This document shows, one piece after another, positions 54,884 through 64,000 of a stretch of 64,000 nucleotides of DNA. Location of the stretch: the NCBI GenBank assembly GCA_006503535.1, contig QYRS01000008.1, forward strand, positions 1,674,001-1,738,000, read 5' to 3'. The DNA is from Arthrinium phaeospermum. Its lineage: Eukaryota > Ascomycota > Sordariomycetes > Amphisphaeriales > Apiosporaceae. The position numbers and the translations under genes were made by a program. The notes beneath the pieces are model-generated. The model did not search any database. It saw only the letters and a program-made list of their open reading frames with translations, and was not told the origin of the DNA. Position 1 is the stretch's first letter. Every line of letters begins with the position of its first letter.

Positions 54884-56428
54884 ATGAGGCGGTTTCTGTC
54901 CACCCACCTGGGGAGCCTGAGGCGGAAAGACCGGGAGCCCAGGGAACCCAAGGCGCCGACTCCCACCCAGGCCGACCCGTTCACGATACCACGGAGCGTG
55001 TCCTACAGGAAAGCCAACCCGCGCCTCCCCGAACCGCGCAAGGTGGTCTCGCTCGGGTCGGTGCGGCGGCCTAGCCACTGGTCTCATCACACCCATGGCC
55101 GCCATTCGGTATCGGCGGCCGAGAAGCCGCGGGAGGCCGAGCGGCCCTTCAGGTCAAGCCGGGAGGATCCCACCTGGGCTGTCGCGGCCGGCCCCAAGCT
55201 GAAGAAGAAGGTCAACTCGCACGAAAGTGAGTCGGGGCAGCATCCTGCGCTTAGGAAAGGCGGATACCAGACGCAACATTTCGAGACTCAGCCTGTGAAC
55301 AAGGCCCCTCCGCGGCCCCCTCGGCCTGACGAGACGAGCTCCAAGCCTCCTCGGCAGGAGGCAAGCTCGGGCGGGTATGGGCAGACTCTCGACACGGCTA
55401 GGTTCAGAGACAATCGCAATGCCCCTTCAAATCAAGTACCAGTGCAAAACCAGGGGCCGGTGCGGAGCGCCGATGAACAGACCCTCGACACTGCCAGATT
55501 CAGAGAAAATCGGAATGGTCCATCGAGCCAAGTACCGGTGCAAAGCCAGGGTCCGGTGCAAAGCGCCGATGAACAAACTCTCGACACTGCTAGATCCAGA
55601 GCGAGGCAGAATGCCCCACCAAGACAGATGTCGGTTCAAAACAATGTGCCCGTGCAAGACGCTGCCGACAGGAAGAAGCCAGTGATGCAGTCCCGAGAGC
55701 AGAACAAGGCTATTGTCGACAAGGTTCAAGACTTGTCGTGGGCAGTCGAGAGCGGGCTCGATCTGACAAACACGGTGGACCAAGACGAATCGATACAACG
55801 TCTTCCCGGTAAGTGACAACATCACCCTTCTTGGCCCTCCCTGCGAGAAGCTTTGCTGACCATTATGCTAGCCGTCATCCACGAACACGTCCGACCCCAG
55901 GTGCACGAGGTCCGCGAAGAGCGCATAGAGCGCCACATCCACAACTACGACATCTACCCGCACATCCAGCCCATCTACGACCTCGAGATCCTGCCGGCGC
56001 GCCACTTCATCGAGGACGCCGACGGGCGCCGGGTCGAGGTCGCCGAGGCCGACCTGCCGTGCTGCACGGGCGGCAACCAGCGGTGGCGCATCGGCCTCGA
56101 GGCGCTGCGGCACCGGACCGTCCCCTTTGCCGCGCCCGCGCCGCCGCCCTTGAACCTCCAGCAGCGCAAGTCCGAGATGATCACGCGGAAGGAGCGGGAG
56201 ACGGGCGGCGGCGCCGAGGTCCTGCCGACGACGCACGTGGAGTATAGGGGGGTTAGGGGCACGCCTGTGGAGGAGGTACAGGGCGAGTCCTTCCGCCGGA
56301 GCTATCGGCCGGCTCCTGGGGGGTTACAGGCGGTCCCTAGGATCCTGCGGGAGGGGAGGGAGTCGTTGATGAGCGATAATCAGATGGAACAGAACGTGGC
56401 GGCAAGTGGAACTAGGACGTATGTCTAG
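54884..56428 (+). CDS. HEHVRP/HIQP-motif fungal protein with internal repeats
   Basis: Exons 54884-55808 and 55872-56428, 493 residues; start MRRFLSTHLGSL with context ACCATGA. The N-terminal 300 residues are basic, Pro/Ser/Gln-rich, with three 32-residue tandem repeats (TLDTARFRDNRNAP, QVPVQNQGPV). Exon 2 carries the conserved part: HEHVRPQVHEVREERIERHI, then YPHIQPIYDLEILPARHFIE and a Gly/Arg-rich tail. The His/Glu-rich core resembles the HETIQP protein encoded divergently upstream, so the pair may be distant paralogues. No signal peptide, membrane segment or catalytic motif. The function is unknown. Confidence 0.78.
55382..55669 (+). repeat. three in-frame 96-base repeats
   Basis: Units start at 55382, 55478 and 55574 with exact 96-base spacing and encode variants of QTLDTARFRDNRNAPSNQ, VPVQNQGPVRSADE. 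The third unit is the most diverged. Length change by whole units would keep the frame. Confidence 0.9.
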
Positions 56429-56481
56429 ATCTGATAAGAGGATGTAAGGTAGCATGGCGTTGCAATTGCATTTGAATGGAT

Positions 56482-56793
56482 TCATCTGATTGAACTGAGA
56501 TCTCTTTCCTCGTCATAAAGGCTCGTGATGGTGTGGATTGTTTGATTGAGACCTGATTTCATGTTTGCGCCTGTGAATTCCAGAGCTTTTATCAAAATAT
56601 TGCCAACTCCTGTGTAAGTACCAGACTGAGGTTCAATCTCTGATACAAAATTGCCATAATACGGCTCATGTTGACCGTCCATGTCAGTATCAATTCCTCG
56701 TAGTCTTTTGATACGGGAAGGGGGATCCGAAAAAGAGGAAGCAGGAATAGCAGTAGCAACAAGCAACAACGAGAGGAAGAGACCAAGTTTCAA
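56482..56793 (-). CDS. possible small secreted protein with dibasic site
   Basis: A 103-residue single-exon frame. MKLGLFLSLLLVATAIPASS is a strong signal peptide. The mature part is cysteine-free and begins near FSDPPSRIKRLRGIDTDMDG, with a KR dipeptide that Kex2 could cleave, then a hydrophilic stretch with NQT sequon. It is tail-to-tail with the HEHVRP gene, 53 bases away. It could be an effector-like or pheromone-precursor-like product, or chance; no homologue is recognised. Confidence 0.5.
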   Translation of the reverse strand: MKLGLFLSLLLVATAIPASSFSDPPSRIKRLRGIDTDMDGQHEPYYGNFVSEIEPQSGTYTGVGNILIKALEFTGANMKSGLNQTIHTITSLYDEERDLSSIR

Positions 56794-57296
56794 CGGGAAA
56801 GTCCTATCAACTCAGTGCATTAGTTGGCAGCATGGACGGGACGGACCATTAGATCTTGCGCTTCCAACCTTAAATTTTGTCCTTGGGAAAATTTCCAGTC
56901 CTTCGTAAGTTCAAGGTCGAGTAGAAATTTGAAATCCTTCATGCGATGCACAATGACACCAGCAGGAAATCCTTCCGCCCCAAAACCATCGCAACTATTC
57001 CTACTGGCGAAGGGGCACGAACGGTCCCATTTAGATTACGATGCAAAATCATGGGTGGAAAAAGAAGCATCATACAACATGGGCAATGCATATTGCCCCG
57101 TCAAAGGAATATGTCCCTGGAAAACGCAATACATTTGAGCATACGAGGCTTCGTGCCGCGCGGTCGCCTCAAGCCCGATGATGATTTAACCCATCATCAT
57201 CATCACCATCCCCCTTTTCTCATTACTAATTGCTGCATATGTTTCCGCATCTAAATATAGCGAATCGGGTTTGCGGGTTCCTCGCCTCTAGTCATC
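56794..57296. other. intergenic
   Basis: Divergent upstream regions of two candidate secreted proteins. A CAT-rich microsatellite lies at 57190-57210. No other feature. Confidence 0.4.
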
Positions 57297-57500
57297 ATGG
57301 ATATCGCAGCACATATCTTGCTCTGGTCGGGCATCGGACTTGCTGTCGCATGCAACTGTCAGTTCGGCGCACCCACAGGAGCCAAGAGCGCAGACACTTG
57401 CAGAAAGGCTCGGGCCTTCTCTGGGGATATGTGTCTGGTTGAACCTCGCGGCGTATCGCTCACAGGTCAGTACACGGAGGGGATCATGGACTGCGAGTGA
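57297..57500 (+). CDS. possible small secreted cysteine-containing protein
   Basis: A 67-residue frame. MDIAAHILLWSGIGLAVA resembles a signal peptide, then five Cys in 50 residues (CNCQFGAPTGAKSADTC, GDMC, MDCE). The spacing starts like some fungal small cysteine-rich secreted proteins (CxC then C), but the usual CC pairs are absent, so the gene may be spliced, broken or spurious. Unsupported by any neighbour. Confidence 0.35.
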   Translation: MDIAAHILLWSGIGLAVACNCQFGAPTGAKSADTCRKARAFSGDMCLVEPRGVSLTGQYTEGIMDCE

Positions 57501-58374
57501 ATCCGAAGTATGCCATCACCAGCAAGTCAAGTTCTCTCGCGAAGCGTCCGAAGCCATCTAGCCCCCCGTCTTCCCGAGAGAAAGGTAAGACCTGAAAAGA
57601 TCCGATTGTGGTCTTGTCTTTGGACGGTTTTAGGCTACGACACGCGTTCATCGTTTCCCTGTCCAAGGAGTGGCCTCCGTGGATAGCCCATCATTGAGTG
57701 GCTCAAGCAGAGGCTCAAGAGTATGAGCAGCAGCATAAGTTATCCTCTGCTAACTTTTACCCCGGAATACTATCATGACGGCTACGCCCAGAAACCTCAT
57801 GCTGCTTTGAGACTTGCATTGACCGAAATGTGCAGATAACGACCTGGGTCGCGCTGAGACATAACTTTTTTCCACCCGAACGGGCTCGCCAGTCAACGCA
57901 AAAGGCAGAGCCTCTTAGGATGTCTCGCCCATCAAAGCTTGTCTAGCGACCTTGAACCATGGCGAGCTTCATGCAGTTCTCGAAGGGCTCGGGCATTGAT
58001 CTGCAATCTAACCTTTTTGTCACGTTTCCTGCAGGCTGCGCCCTAGAGACGAGGAGTTATACTGGCTCCGAGTGAGTGTTCACGAGTCTGCCCCCGGCTA
58101 AGGTTTCTGCGCTGGAAACAAAATGATGTCGCTACATCATCCTTTGAGCTCTATACCAGATGCATACCACACACTTCAAGACGCCTATAAGTCTCCCGGG
58201 GATCTCGACCAAGTTCAGGTTAATCTATCCTTCAATACCAAGCCACTTCACTTCATCCTTCATCTCTCTCACACCTCCCTGAATCATTACCCATACCCGT
58301 TCAAGCCAACAGTATCTTCCATAACTTCCAGACTACCCTTTCCAGTCTACCAACTTACCACTCTCTCCGAAAAA
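57501..58374. other. upstream region of the GPI-type gene
   Basis: No gene is supported. The last 150 bases are a CT/CA-rich leader ending AAAAAATGA at the start codon. Confidence 0.4.
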
Positions 58375-59467
58375 ATGAAGTCTGCCGCAGTCGCCATGGT
58401 CGTGGCCGCCACCGCCGTCTCGGCCGATGCCCCTCTTGGCGGCTTCCCCGGCTCGAACGGCACCTTCAACTCGCCCTACAACACCAACACTGACAAGGTA
58501 AAGAACCCCACAGACCCCCTGAGTTTTCCTGGCATACACACCCAAAAGCCGACCGCATTTGTTAACGAAGATCCTCCCTCCCCAACAGTGTGTCTTCAAG
58601 AAGGCCGACGGAAAGGAGTACACCTGGCCCGCGGACAAGTGCACTCAGACCGAGGCCATGGCCACCATCATGGGCAGCGCCTGGACCGCCTCGGCCGCTG
58701 CCGCCGCCACTTCTGACTTCGCCGAGGCCCAGCCTACCGGCTCCTCCGGCAACGGAAACGGTAACGGCGCCTACACCTTCGGCGGCTCCTCTTTCACGCC
58801 CAGCGGCACCTACGTCCTGACCGGCAGCTCGTGGACGACGACCTTCACGGGCTCCGACTACGGCTCGTGGGCCACGTCGGGCGCCGACGCCGCCAGCTCC
58901 GACTGCTCGACCGATTCTGACATCGAGACCACCATCACCTCGACCGTCCGGGGCACCGTTACCGCGACGGTGCACAGGAGCGCGCACCCCACCACGGGCG
59001 ACTGGTCCTCCAACGGGGACTGGAGCTCAGCCCCTACTGGCGCCTGGTCCTCCGGTGGTGACTGGAGCTCCGGTGGTGACTGGAGCTCGGCCCCCACTGG
59101 TGCCGGTTCGTCTGCTGGTGGCGCCTGGAGCTCTGCGCCCACCAGTGCCTGGACCTCGGGCGAGGCCGGTGCTGGCAGCTCGGCCGCCCCCACCGGCGCC
59201 TGGTCTTCGGGCGCCTCGTGGGACTCGGCCTCTTCCTACGGCTGGGCCACCGTCACCGCCGGCAGCCAGCCCTCTGGTGGCGCCGGCGCTGGCCCCTACA
59301 ACGGCACCGTGGGCGGTTCGGGCTCTGCTGCAGCTACCCCCAACGGCCCCGCGGGCACCGGGGCTGCCAGCCCTACCAGCGTCCCTGTCAACGGCGGCGC
59401 CAGCGGCGCTGTTACTGCTAGCGGTCTCTTGGCCGCGGTCGGGCTTTTCGCTGTGGTTGCTTTGTAG
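58375..59467 (+). CDS. GPI-anchored Ser/Gly/Trp-repeat cell-wall protein
   Basis: Exons 58375-58497 and 58589-59467, 333 residues. Signal peptide MKSAAVAMVVAATAVSADA. After NTDK the second exon begins CVFKKADGKEYTWPADKC, a Cys-bounded segment that may form a small domain. A TTITSTVRGTVTATV stretch follows. Residues about 180-250 are degenerate repeats of the kind GDWSSAPTGAWSSGG. The end (GGASGAVTASGLLAAVGLFA) is a GPI attachment and hydrophobic tail. Likely a heavily O-glycosylated wall or surface protein; the exact role is unknown. Third-base GC is very high. Confidence 0.85.
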
Positions 59468-60707
59468 AATGCACCAGCAGCAGCAACGGGAGGCCGGCAA
59501 GCAGGCATCGAAAGGAGAGTTTTTAACGACCAGGTTTTCCCTTGTGGGAGGGGGCGGAGGGAGGACCCGGATTTTCATATATCACGACGCTTGCCACTTT
59601 TCTGCAATGCCGAGGTGGTTCTACCCACGAGGCATTCTTTCTAGTCGGAAGCATTCATGACCCCTTTTCTTTTCTTCTTCTCATTTTTTCCTTACTTAAT
59701 GTCACACTTACGAACTTTTTCCTTTTTCCTTACCGTCACCATCATCATCGCATCTCTGGGCTCGCTCTCGAGCTGTTTGGTTTTTTCCTACCAGTCATCT
59801 TCCGGCCGAGGCGCTTATAGCCATGCAAAGGGGAAATAAACTTAATTAATATTGCTAAGATTCGGGGGTTGATTCATAATGTAGATGCATTCACATCCAC
59901 ATTTCATGGCCAAGAAAAAAACTCCGTATATATCTTAGGTAGAAGAAGGAGAAGAAAAAGTATTTATGTTTCTATTCAAGGGGCCTCCTCCATACATACG
60001 TGATCATATCGGCGAGGATATGCACTTGTCTGCATCGTTGATAATCCAAAGATGAGGTGAGAGCTCAGCTGATGTAATTCATATAAGATCAAGCACAGAT
60101 CGAATACAACTACTATCAAGCATGGTGAATTCAGCTAACAACAAGCTGAGGACAACTACAGTCACTCTGTACCCAATCCATGCGCATCCTGGGAAACCTT
60201 GTTGTGGCGAGACCGGGGTATATACGACGCTGAGTACATTAATTAAGTTTGGCGGGAATGGTTTATACATTGATGAGCTGCACGCTCCCGGGGTTATTCC
60301 CCGCGACCTTAACAGACGGGCTACCAGGGGTCATTTCACCCGATGATCTTCTCGTCGCCTCATTCGCATAGTACACAAAGCTGGCCGGCGCCAAGCCCAC
60401 TCAAGATCCCATGTGTATGTATTGTAATGTAAACGCCCTTCGCTACCCCTAAGGCGCGATCATTTATATACAGCCTTCTTGCCGCTGGCAGTGAGTAAGC
60501 CCCAGAGATTCTCATCCGTGCTGTCTTGTACTCGCAGCCCAACTCACACGTTGTTTCATTCCACCTCGTCCATTATCATGTATATCGTTCGGCATGACCC
60601 ATGTGAAACAACCTTTACCCTCGTAACTCCGTTTATAGAAAAAGAAAAAAAGAAAAATGACGTAGCCTCTCCTCTTTGCTTTTTCGCATAGGCAATCATC
60701 CATTCCC
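59468..60707. other. intergenic, 3' ends of two wall-protein genes
   Basis: No gene is supported. The open frame at 59542-59820 (+) is T- and C-rich leader-like sequence. No RNA gene is identified. Confidence 0.45.
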
Positions 60708-62003
60708 TCAAAATAACACGGCCCCGGCAAGTATCCCGCAAGCAGACCATAACACACTCAACCAAGCCGCGCCGCCTCCGCCCCCGCTCCTGCTGCCGGC
60801 GCCCGGCAGCTCCTTCTGCACCGTAGCCGTCGCCGTAGCCGCGCTGAGCGTGCAGCTGGCGGTGCCGCACTCGTAGCCGCTAGGGCAGCAGCCCGCGACG
60901 GGCCCGGCGTCGCCAGGGCAGAGGAACCAGCCGCCGGCGCAGGTGGACGGGGTCGGCGGCGCCTCGGGGACGTCGGTGACGGGCACCACGAGCGTCAGGC
61001 CGTTGGAGGTGAGCGTGGTCTTGGCGATGGGCGGGCACGACGTCGTGACGCAGTCGCGGCCCGTGCGGCAACAGCCCGAGCCCGCGGTGGCGAGGCAGGC
61101 GTAGAAGCCCGTCGGGCAGTAGTCGCTCGGCGGTTCCGTGGTGGACGGCGCGGGCTCGTCGGTGGTGACCGGGGAGCCGGAGCCGCTGGTGGGTCGGTAG
61201 GGTGGGAGGCCGTCGGTGTCGGTCGATTGATCCGTGGTTGTCTGTGTGACGGTGCTCGTCGTCGGCTTTGGTGAGGATGGGCTGACCGTAACCACGACCG
61301 TCGTCACCACGGTCGTAGGAGACGGCGCCGCAATGACCGTCGAGGAAGTCGTCGTCATGGTAATGACGGAGACCGAGCTGGCAACACAGCCGATCTGCGC
61401 GCACATGTAGCCCGGTATGCAGCATCCGCCGCCCTCCTCGGCCGAACACGCCGTGCTCCCGCTCCCACAGTTTCCAACAGCTCCACCGCAGTTGGCGCCG
61501 GTCGGGCAGCATCCCACGTTCCCCGCGTTCGGGGCGTTGGCGACCTTGAAACACCTCTCGCCCGTGGCGCAGCAGTAGTTCGGCTGCCCGATCGTGTCGC
61601 AGCTCTTGGTGTTTTCCGGGCACGCGAACGAGCGGCCCTGCAGGCGGGCCAGGGCGTCTCGCCGCCGCCGGAACAGCGCCAACGCGATGCTCGAATCCTC
61701 TAGGGGCGCCTCACCGCTATAGTGCGTCCCGAAGGGTGGGCGGTAAGGTAAGGTTGCCGAGGAGTTGGCAGCCAGCAGCAGCTCCTCTTCGGGGGCCAGG
61801 TTGCGGCGCGCCTCGATGGGCGACCGGGCCGGCTCCAGTTCGGGCGCGGCAAAGCCCAGGTAGTGCGGCAGCAGCTTCTCGCCCTCGTCGAGCGACATCT
61901 TCTTGACCGCGGTGGGTAGAATTTGCTGCGCGTGGAGCTGAGTTGCGATCAGCACCAGCAGCGATGCGGGCAGCCCCAGGAGAGTCTGCTGTGGAGACAC
62001 CAT
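60708..62003 (-). CDS. GPI-anchored cysteine-rich protein with CCxxGxxC modules
   Basis: One exon, 431 residues from MVSPQQTLLGLPASLLVLIA (signal peptide ending near LHAQQ); a 33-codon in-frame extension upstream looks like leader. Five CCxxGxxC modules are seen: CCATGERC, CCPTGANC, CCIPGYMC, CCRTGRDC and CCPSGYEC, each preceded by another Cys at 7-9 residues. Between modules 3 and 4 is a Ser/Thr-rich stalk (TTTSSTVIAAPSPTTV). The end (GGGGGAAWLSVLWSACGILA) is a GPI signal. Family knowledge: such modules occur in fungal surface proteins of unclear ligand. Inference: cell-surface or wall protein. Confidence 0.85.
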   Translation of the reverse strand: MVSPQQTLLGLPASLLVLIATQLHAQQILPTAVKKMSLDEGEKLLPHYLGFAAPELEPARSPIEARRNLAPEEELLLAANSSATLPYRPPFGTHYSGEAPLEDSSIALALFRRRRDALARLQGRSFACPENTKSCDTIGQPNYCCATGERCFKVANAPNAGNVGCCPTGANCGGAVGNCGSGSTACSAEEGGGCCIPGYMCAQIGCVASSVSVITMTTTSSTVIAAPSPTTVVTTVVVTVSPSSPKPTTSTVTQTTTDQSTDTDGLPPYRPTSGSGSPVTTDEPAPSTTEPPSDYCPTGFYACLATAGSGCCRTGRDCVTTSCPPIAKTTLTSNGLTLVVPVTDVPEAPPTPSTCAGGWFLCPGDAGPVAGCCPSGYECGTASCTLSAATATATVQKELPGAGSRSGGGGGAAWLSVLWSACGILAGAVLF

Positions 62004-63033
62004 CGTGGATGGTGATTTGAGTTCCGTTGTTCGAGGAGATCTACTGGTAGTGATGTGTTCCTGAATAGTGGCGATGGCGATGATCGTCTTTTTGGGTTTC
62101 AAGATGCAGATGCCAGATTATATGGTATTGCGACCAAGCGCGATTGCGCAATTGCGTTTTGACCTGATCTTGGTGTGGGTTGCTACGACGGTGTGTTATT
62201 GTCCGATTGATGTAAGACAGTCCAACCAGCAACGTTATTAGTTCAGGCCCGATTGCACGATCCGGTTCCCACGCAGGACTTTTGTTGTACGACAGGAACA
62301 GCTTGATCTCATTATGGTGAAAAGCTGTAAGGAGTAGGTAGGCGGTGACTGCTGTGAGTGGCAGCTGAAGCTGAGAAAGTAAGTGGCTGGGAGGGGAGCT
62401 TGATGAAGTCAGTCTGGTGTGTTGTGCTGTCGCTGGTCCACCTCGGCCCAAGTGCCAGGCACAACTGGCACCCTACGCTCACCGTCTCTGAGTTGATGCA
62501 AGGAGACGGCAACCAAAGCCGTTATTTTGTTGTGAGACGGGAGCACCCAATACAGTTTCATCACACATCACATACCGAAGTCTGTATTGTTTGCGTCCGT
62601 CTCCCAAGAGATGAAGGAGTTCTTAATTTAAACAAGTGCTTAAATCATTGATCGTTTGGCGGCACAAGATCAGTTGCGTTGCCGGGATCGGTCCCTGCAT
62701 GCTAACCTGCCCGTCGGGCCAGGCACACCCCCTGTAAACCCCACTGGCGCTAGACTCCCGGCCCCCTCATTAACAACCCCAGTATCCTGGTTCTCGATGA
62801 GTCGATCGGATACGTATGATGGATCGCCTGCTGTAGGGAATGAGATATCAGACACTGCTTAATAAGATACATCTAAATAGATCGAAATGAAGCTACCATT
62901 ATTCTTGCAGGTGTCAGGCGGCTGTTCCAGCAGCGCATACGACGAGTGTAAACCTCACCGTCCTTGCTAGCACTCGTGACAAAAGCAGGGTATGCATTAC
63001 ATTTTATTTACAAAACATCCCATGACTTAACAT
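62004..63033. other. intergenic
   Basis: Promoter of the Cys-rich protein on the minus strand, then unremarkable sequence. No gene or RNA is supported. Confidence 0.45.
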
Positions 63034-64000
63034 TTATAGCTTCAAGAACCTCCTGACCTCCTTCTTGATGAAGTCCGTGTCTTGCTTGGACCCGATGCCA
63101 CCACCGGCGAAGTGACCCCATACCGTCTCAATAATTGCGAGCTCGCCCTTCTTCAGGTGCTTCACTTCCTCCTCATTGTCCTCGGGCGGGAAGTACTGAT
63201 CAGTGCGACTCGGCATTATCAAGCACCTGGCCTTGATGTTCGACAACGTCTTGGCGAGATCTCCGCCATCCTCGGGGTGCAACAACGAGATATCGCCCTT
63301 CTGCCAGGTCCAAAGCATGGCCAGGAGATCGTTGGCGTCGGGGCCTGTTGTCCAGTTTGCTTCGAGGTACTCTTGGATGGTATCGTATCCAGCTTCCTTC
63401 CAGCACTGTTGCCGGAACCAGCCCTGGCTCAGAGCCCAGGTTGCGTACACCCTCTTGAAAGCCTTAACTCCATCAACCGCCGGCGTCAAGTAGCTCCCGT
63501 TGTGGAAATCATGAGCTGTGATTAAGGCATGCTTGGGACCTTCGAGGAAAGACCAGTTGTGCCAGCTCGTCCTCGCGCTGGTTGCGAGCCCGACGATGTT
63601 CTCTACAAAGTCAGGGTACAGCGTGGCCATGTGGTACGCCTGTTGTCCACCCATGGAGAAGCCAATGTAGGCGAACAGTTTGGATATCCCAAACTCCTCC
63701 GTACATAAGGCGTGCTGTAGGTGAATGTTATCTTCGTAGCTGACCTTCGCGAATCTGGGGCCTGTGGAGCGTCGGGGTTAGTTCTATTCCTCTCTGTCGT
63801 GGACGGCTTTTGGTATGCGTGCAGATAACAGCAATACCACGAGTCAACATGCAGCATGCAACTGCGTGGTATAACCGCATCTGGGCCAAGAAGGCTTATT
63901 TGGAATATATGAGCTCTCAAGCATGCTTACCATCAAAGGGAGGTGGCTGATTTGACGGAGATGACGATTCGCCTCCACCCATCAAGCCCACGACAATGAC
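63034..64000 (-). CDS. MetX-type alpha/beta hydrolase, 3' part (window edge)
   Basis: Partial gene: an exon of at least 70 bases (64000-63931) and a last exon (63761-63034), donor GTAAGC, acceptor CACAG. The visible start VIVVGLMGGGESSSPSNQPP is incomplete. The second exon has FAKVSYEDNIHLQHALC, then the nucleophile elbow GFSMGGQQAYHMA (Ser nucleophile), the acid SRTDQYFPPEDN (Asp) and the His in WGHFAGGG. These match the homoserine O-acetyltransferase-like (MetX) branch of alpha/beta hydrolases; fungal members include acetyltransferases and plain hydrolases, so substrate is not assigned. It ends in RRFLKL. Upstream exons lie outside the window. Confidence 0.88.

Overview
The window looks like nuclear DNA of a filamentous ascomycete, most likely a Pezizomycotina/Sordariomycetes-type fungus. 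The genes have short GT-AG introns (about 55 to 260 bases). Products include fungus-typical proteins: an ATF/AtfA-type bZIP factor, Mis13, GPI-anchored wall proteins and small secreted proteins. One AT-rich block has the look of repeat-induced point mutation (RIP). No operons or bacterial signals are seen. I recognise 10 to 12 conserved genes by sequence motifs; the rest are hypothetical.

Region 1-9.6 kb is a conserved housekeeping block: an ER-lumenal DnaJ of Scj1 type ending in RDEL (+), a two-exon DUF1365 membrane-associated protein (-), the coactivator MBF1 (+), the replication licensing factor Cdt1 (-) and a possible 77-residue ORF (-).

Region 9.6-26.9 kb is gene-poor. It holds a 3,595-bp AT-rich element at 11655-15249. 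I delimit it by 25-bp imperfect terminal inverted repeats and an 8-bp direct duplication (AGGAAATA), so it reads as a RIP-destroyed DNA transposon, most likely hAT-like. It also has an odd tRNA-like locus, a tandemly repeated tRNA-like sequence, and one GST-like gene.

Region 26.9-47.3 kb is the second gene-rich block: an ATF/CREB bZIP factor, the kinetochore protein Mis13/Dsn1, a zinc-binding orphan, a small secreted protein with a clear TATA box, the SDH assembly factor Sdh5/SDHAF2, the p24 cargo receptor Erv25, the splicing protein U1-C, and a 1,165-residue disordered unknown protein. A 45-bp minisatellite begins at the end of U1-C.

Region 47.3-64 kb is sparse. It carries two neighbouring genes for His/Glu-rich HETIQP-type proteins, two possible small secreted proteins, two GPI-anchored wall proteins, and the 3' part of a MetX-type alpha/beta hydrolase running off the window edge.

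A cross-cutting oddity: three recognisable genes (GST-like, Mis13, HETIQP protein) need a one-base restoration, four sites in all, to keep family-like protein sequence in one frame. Three of the four sites are short C or G runs. This fits homopolymer errors in the assembly better than true gene decay, but it cannot be settled from the sequence alone.
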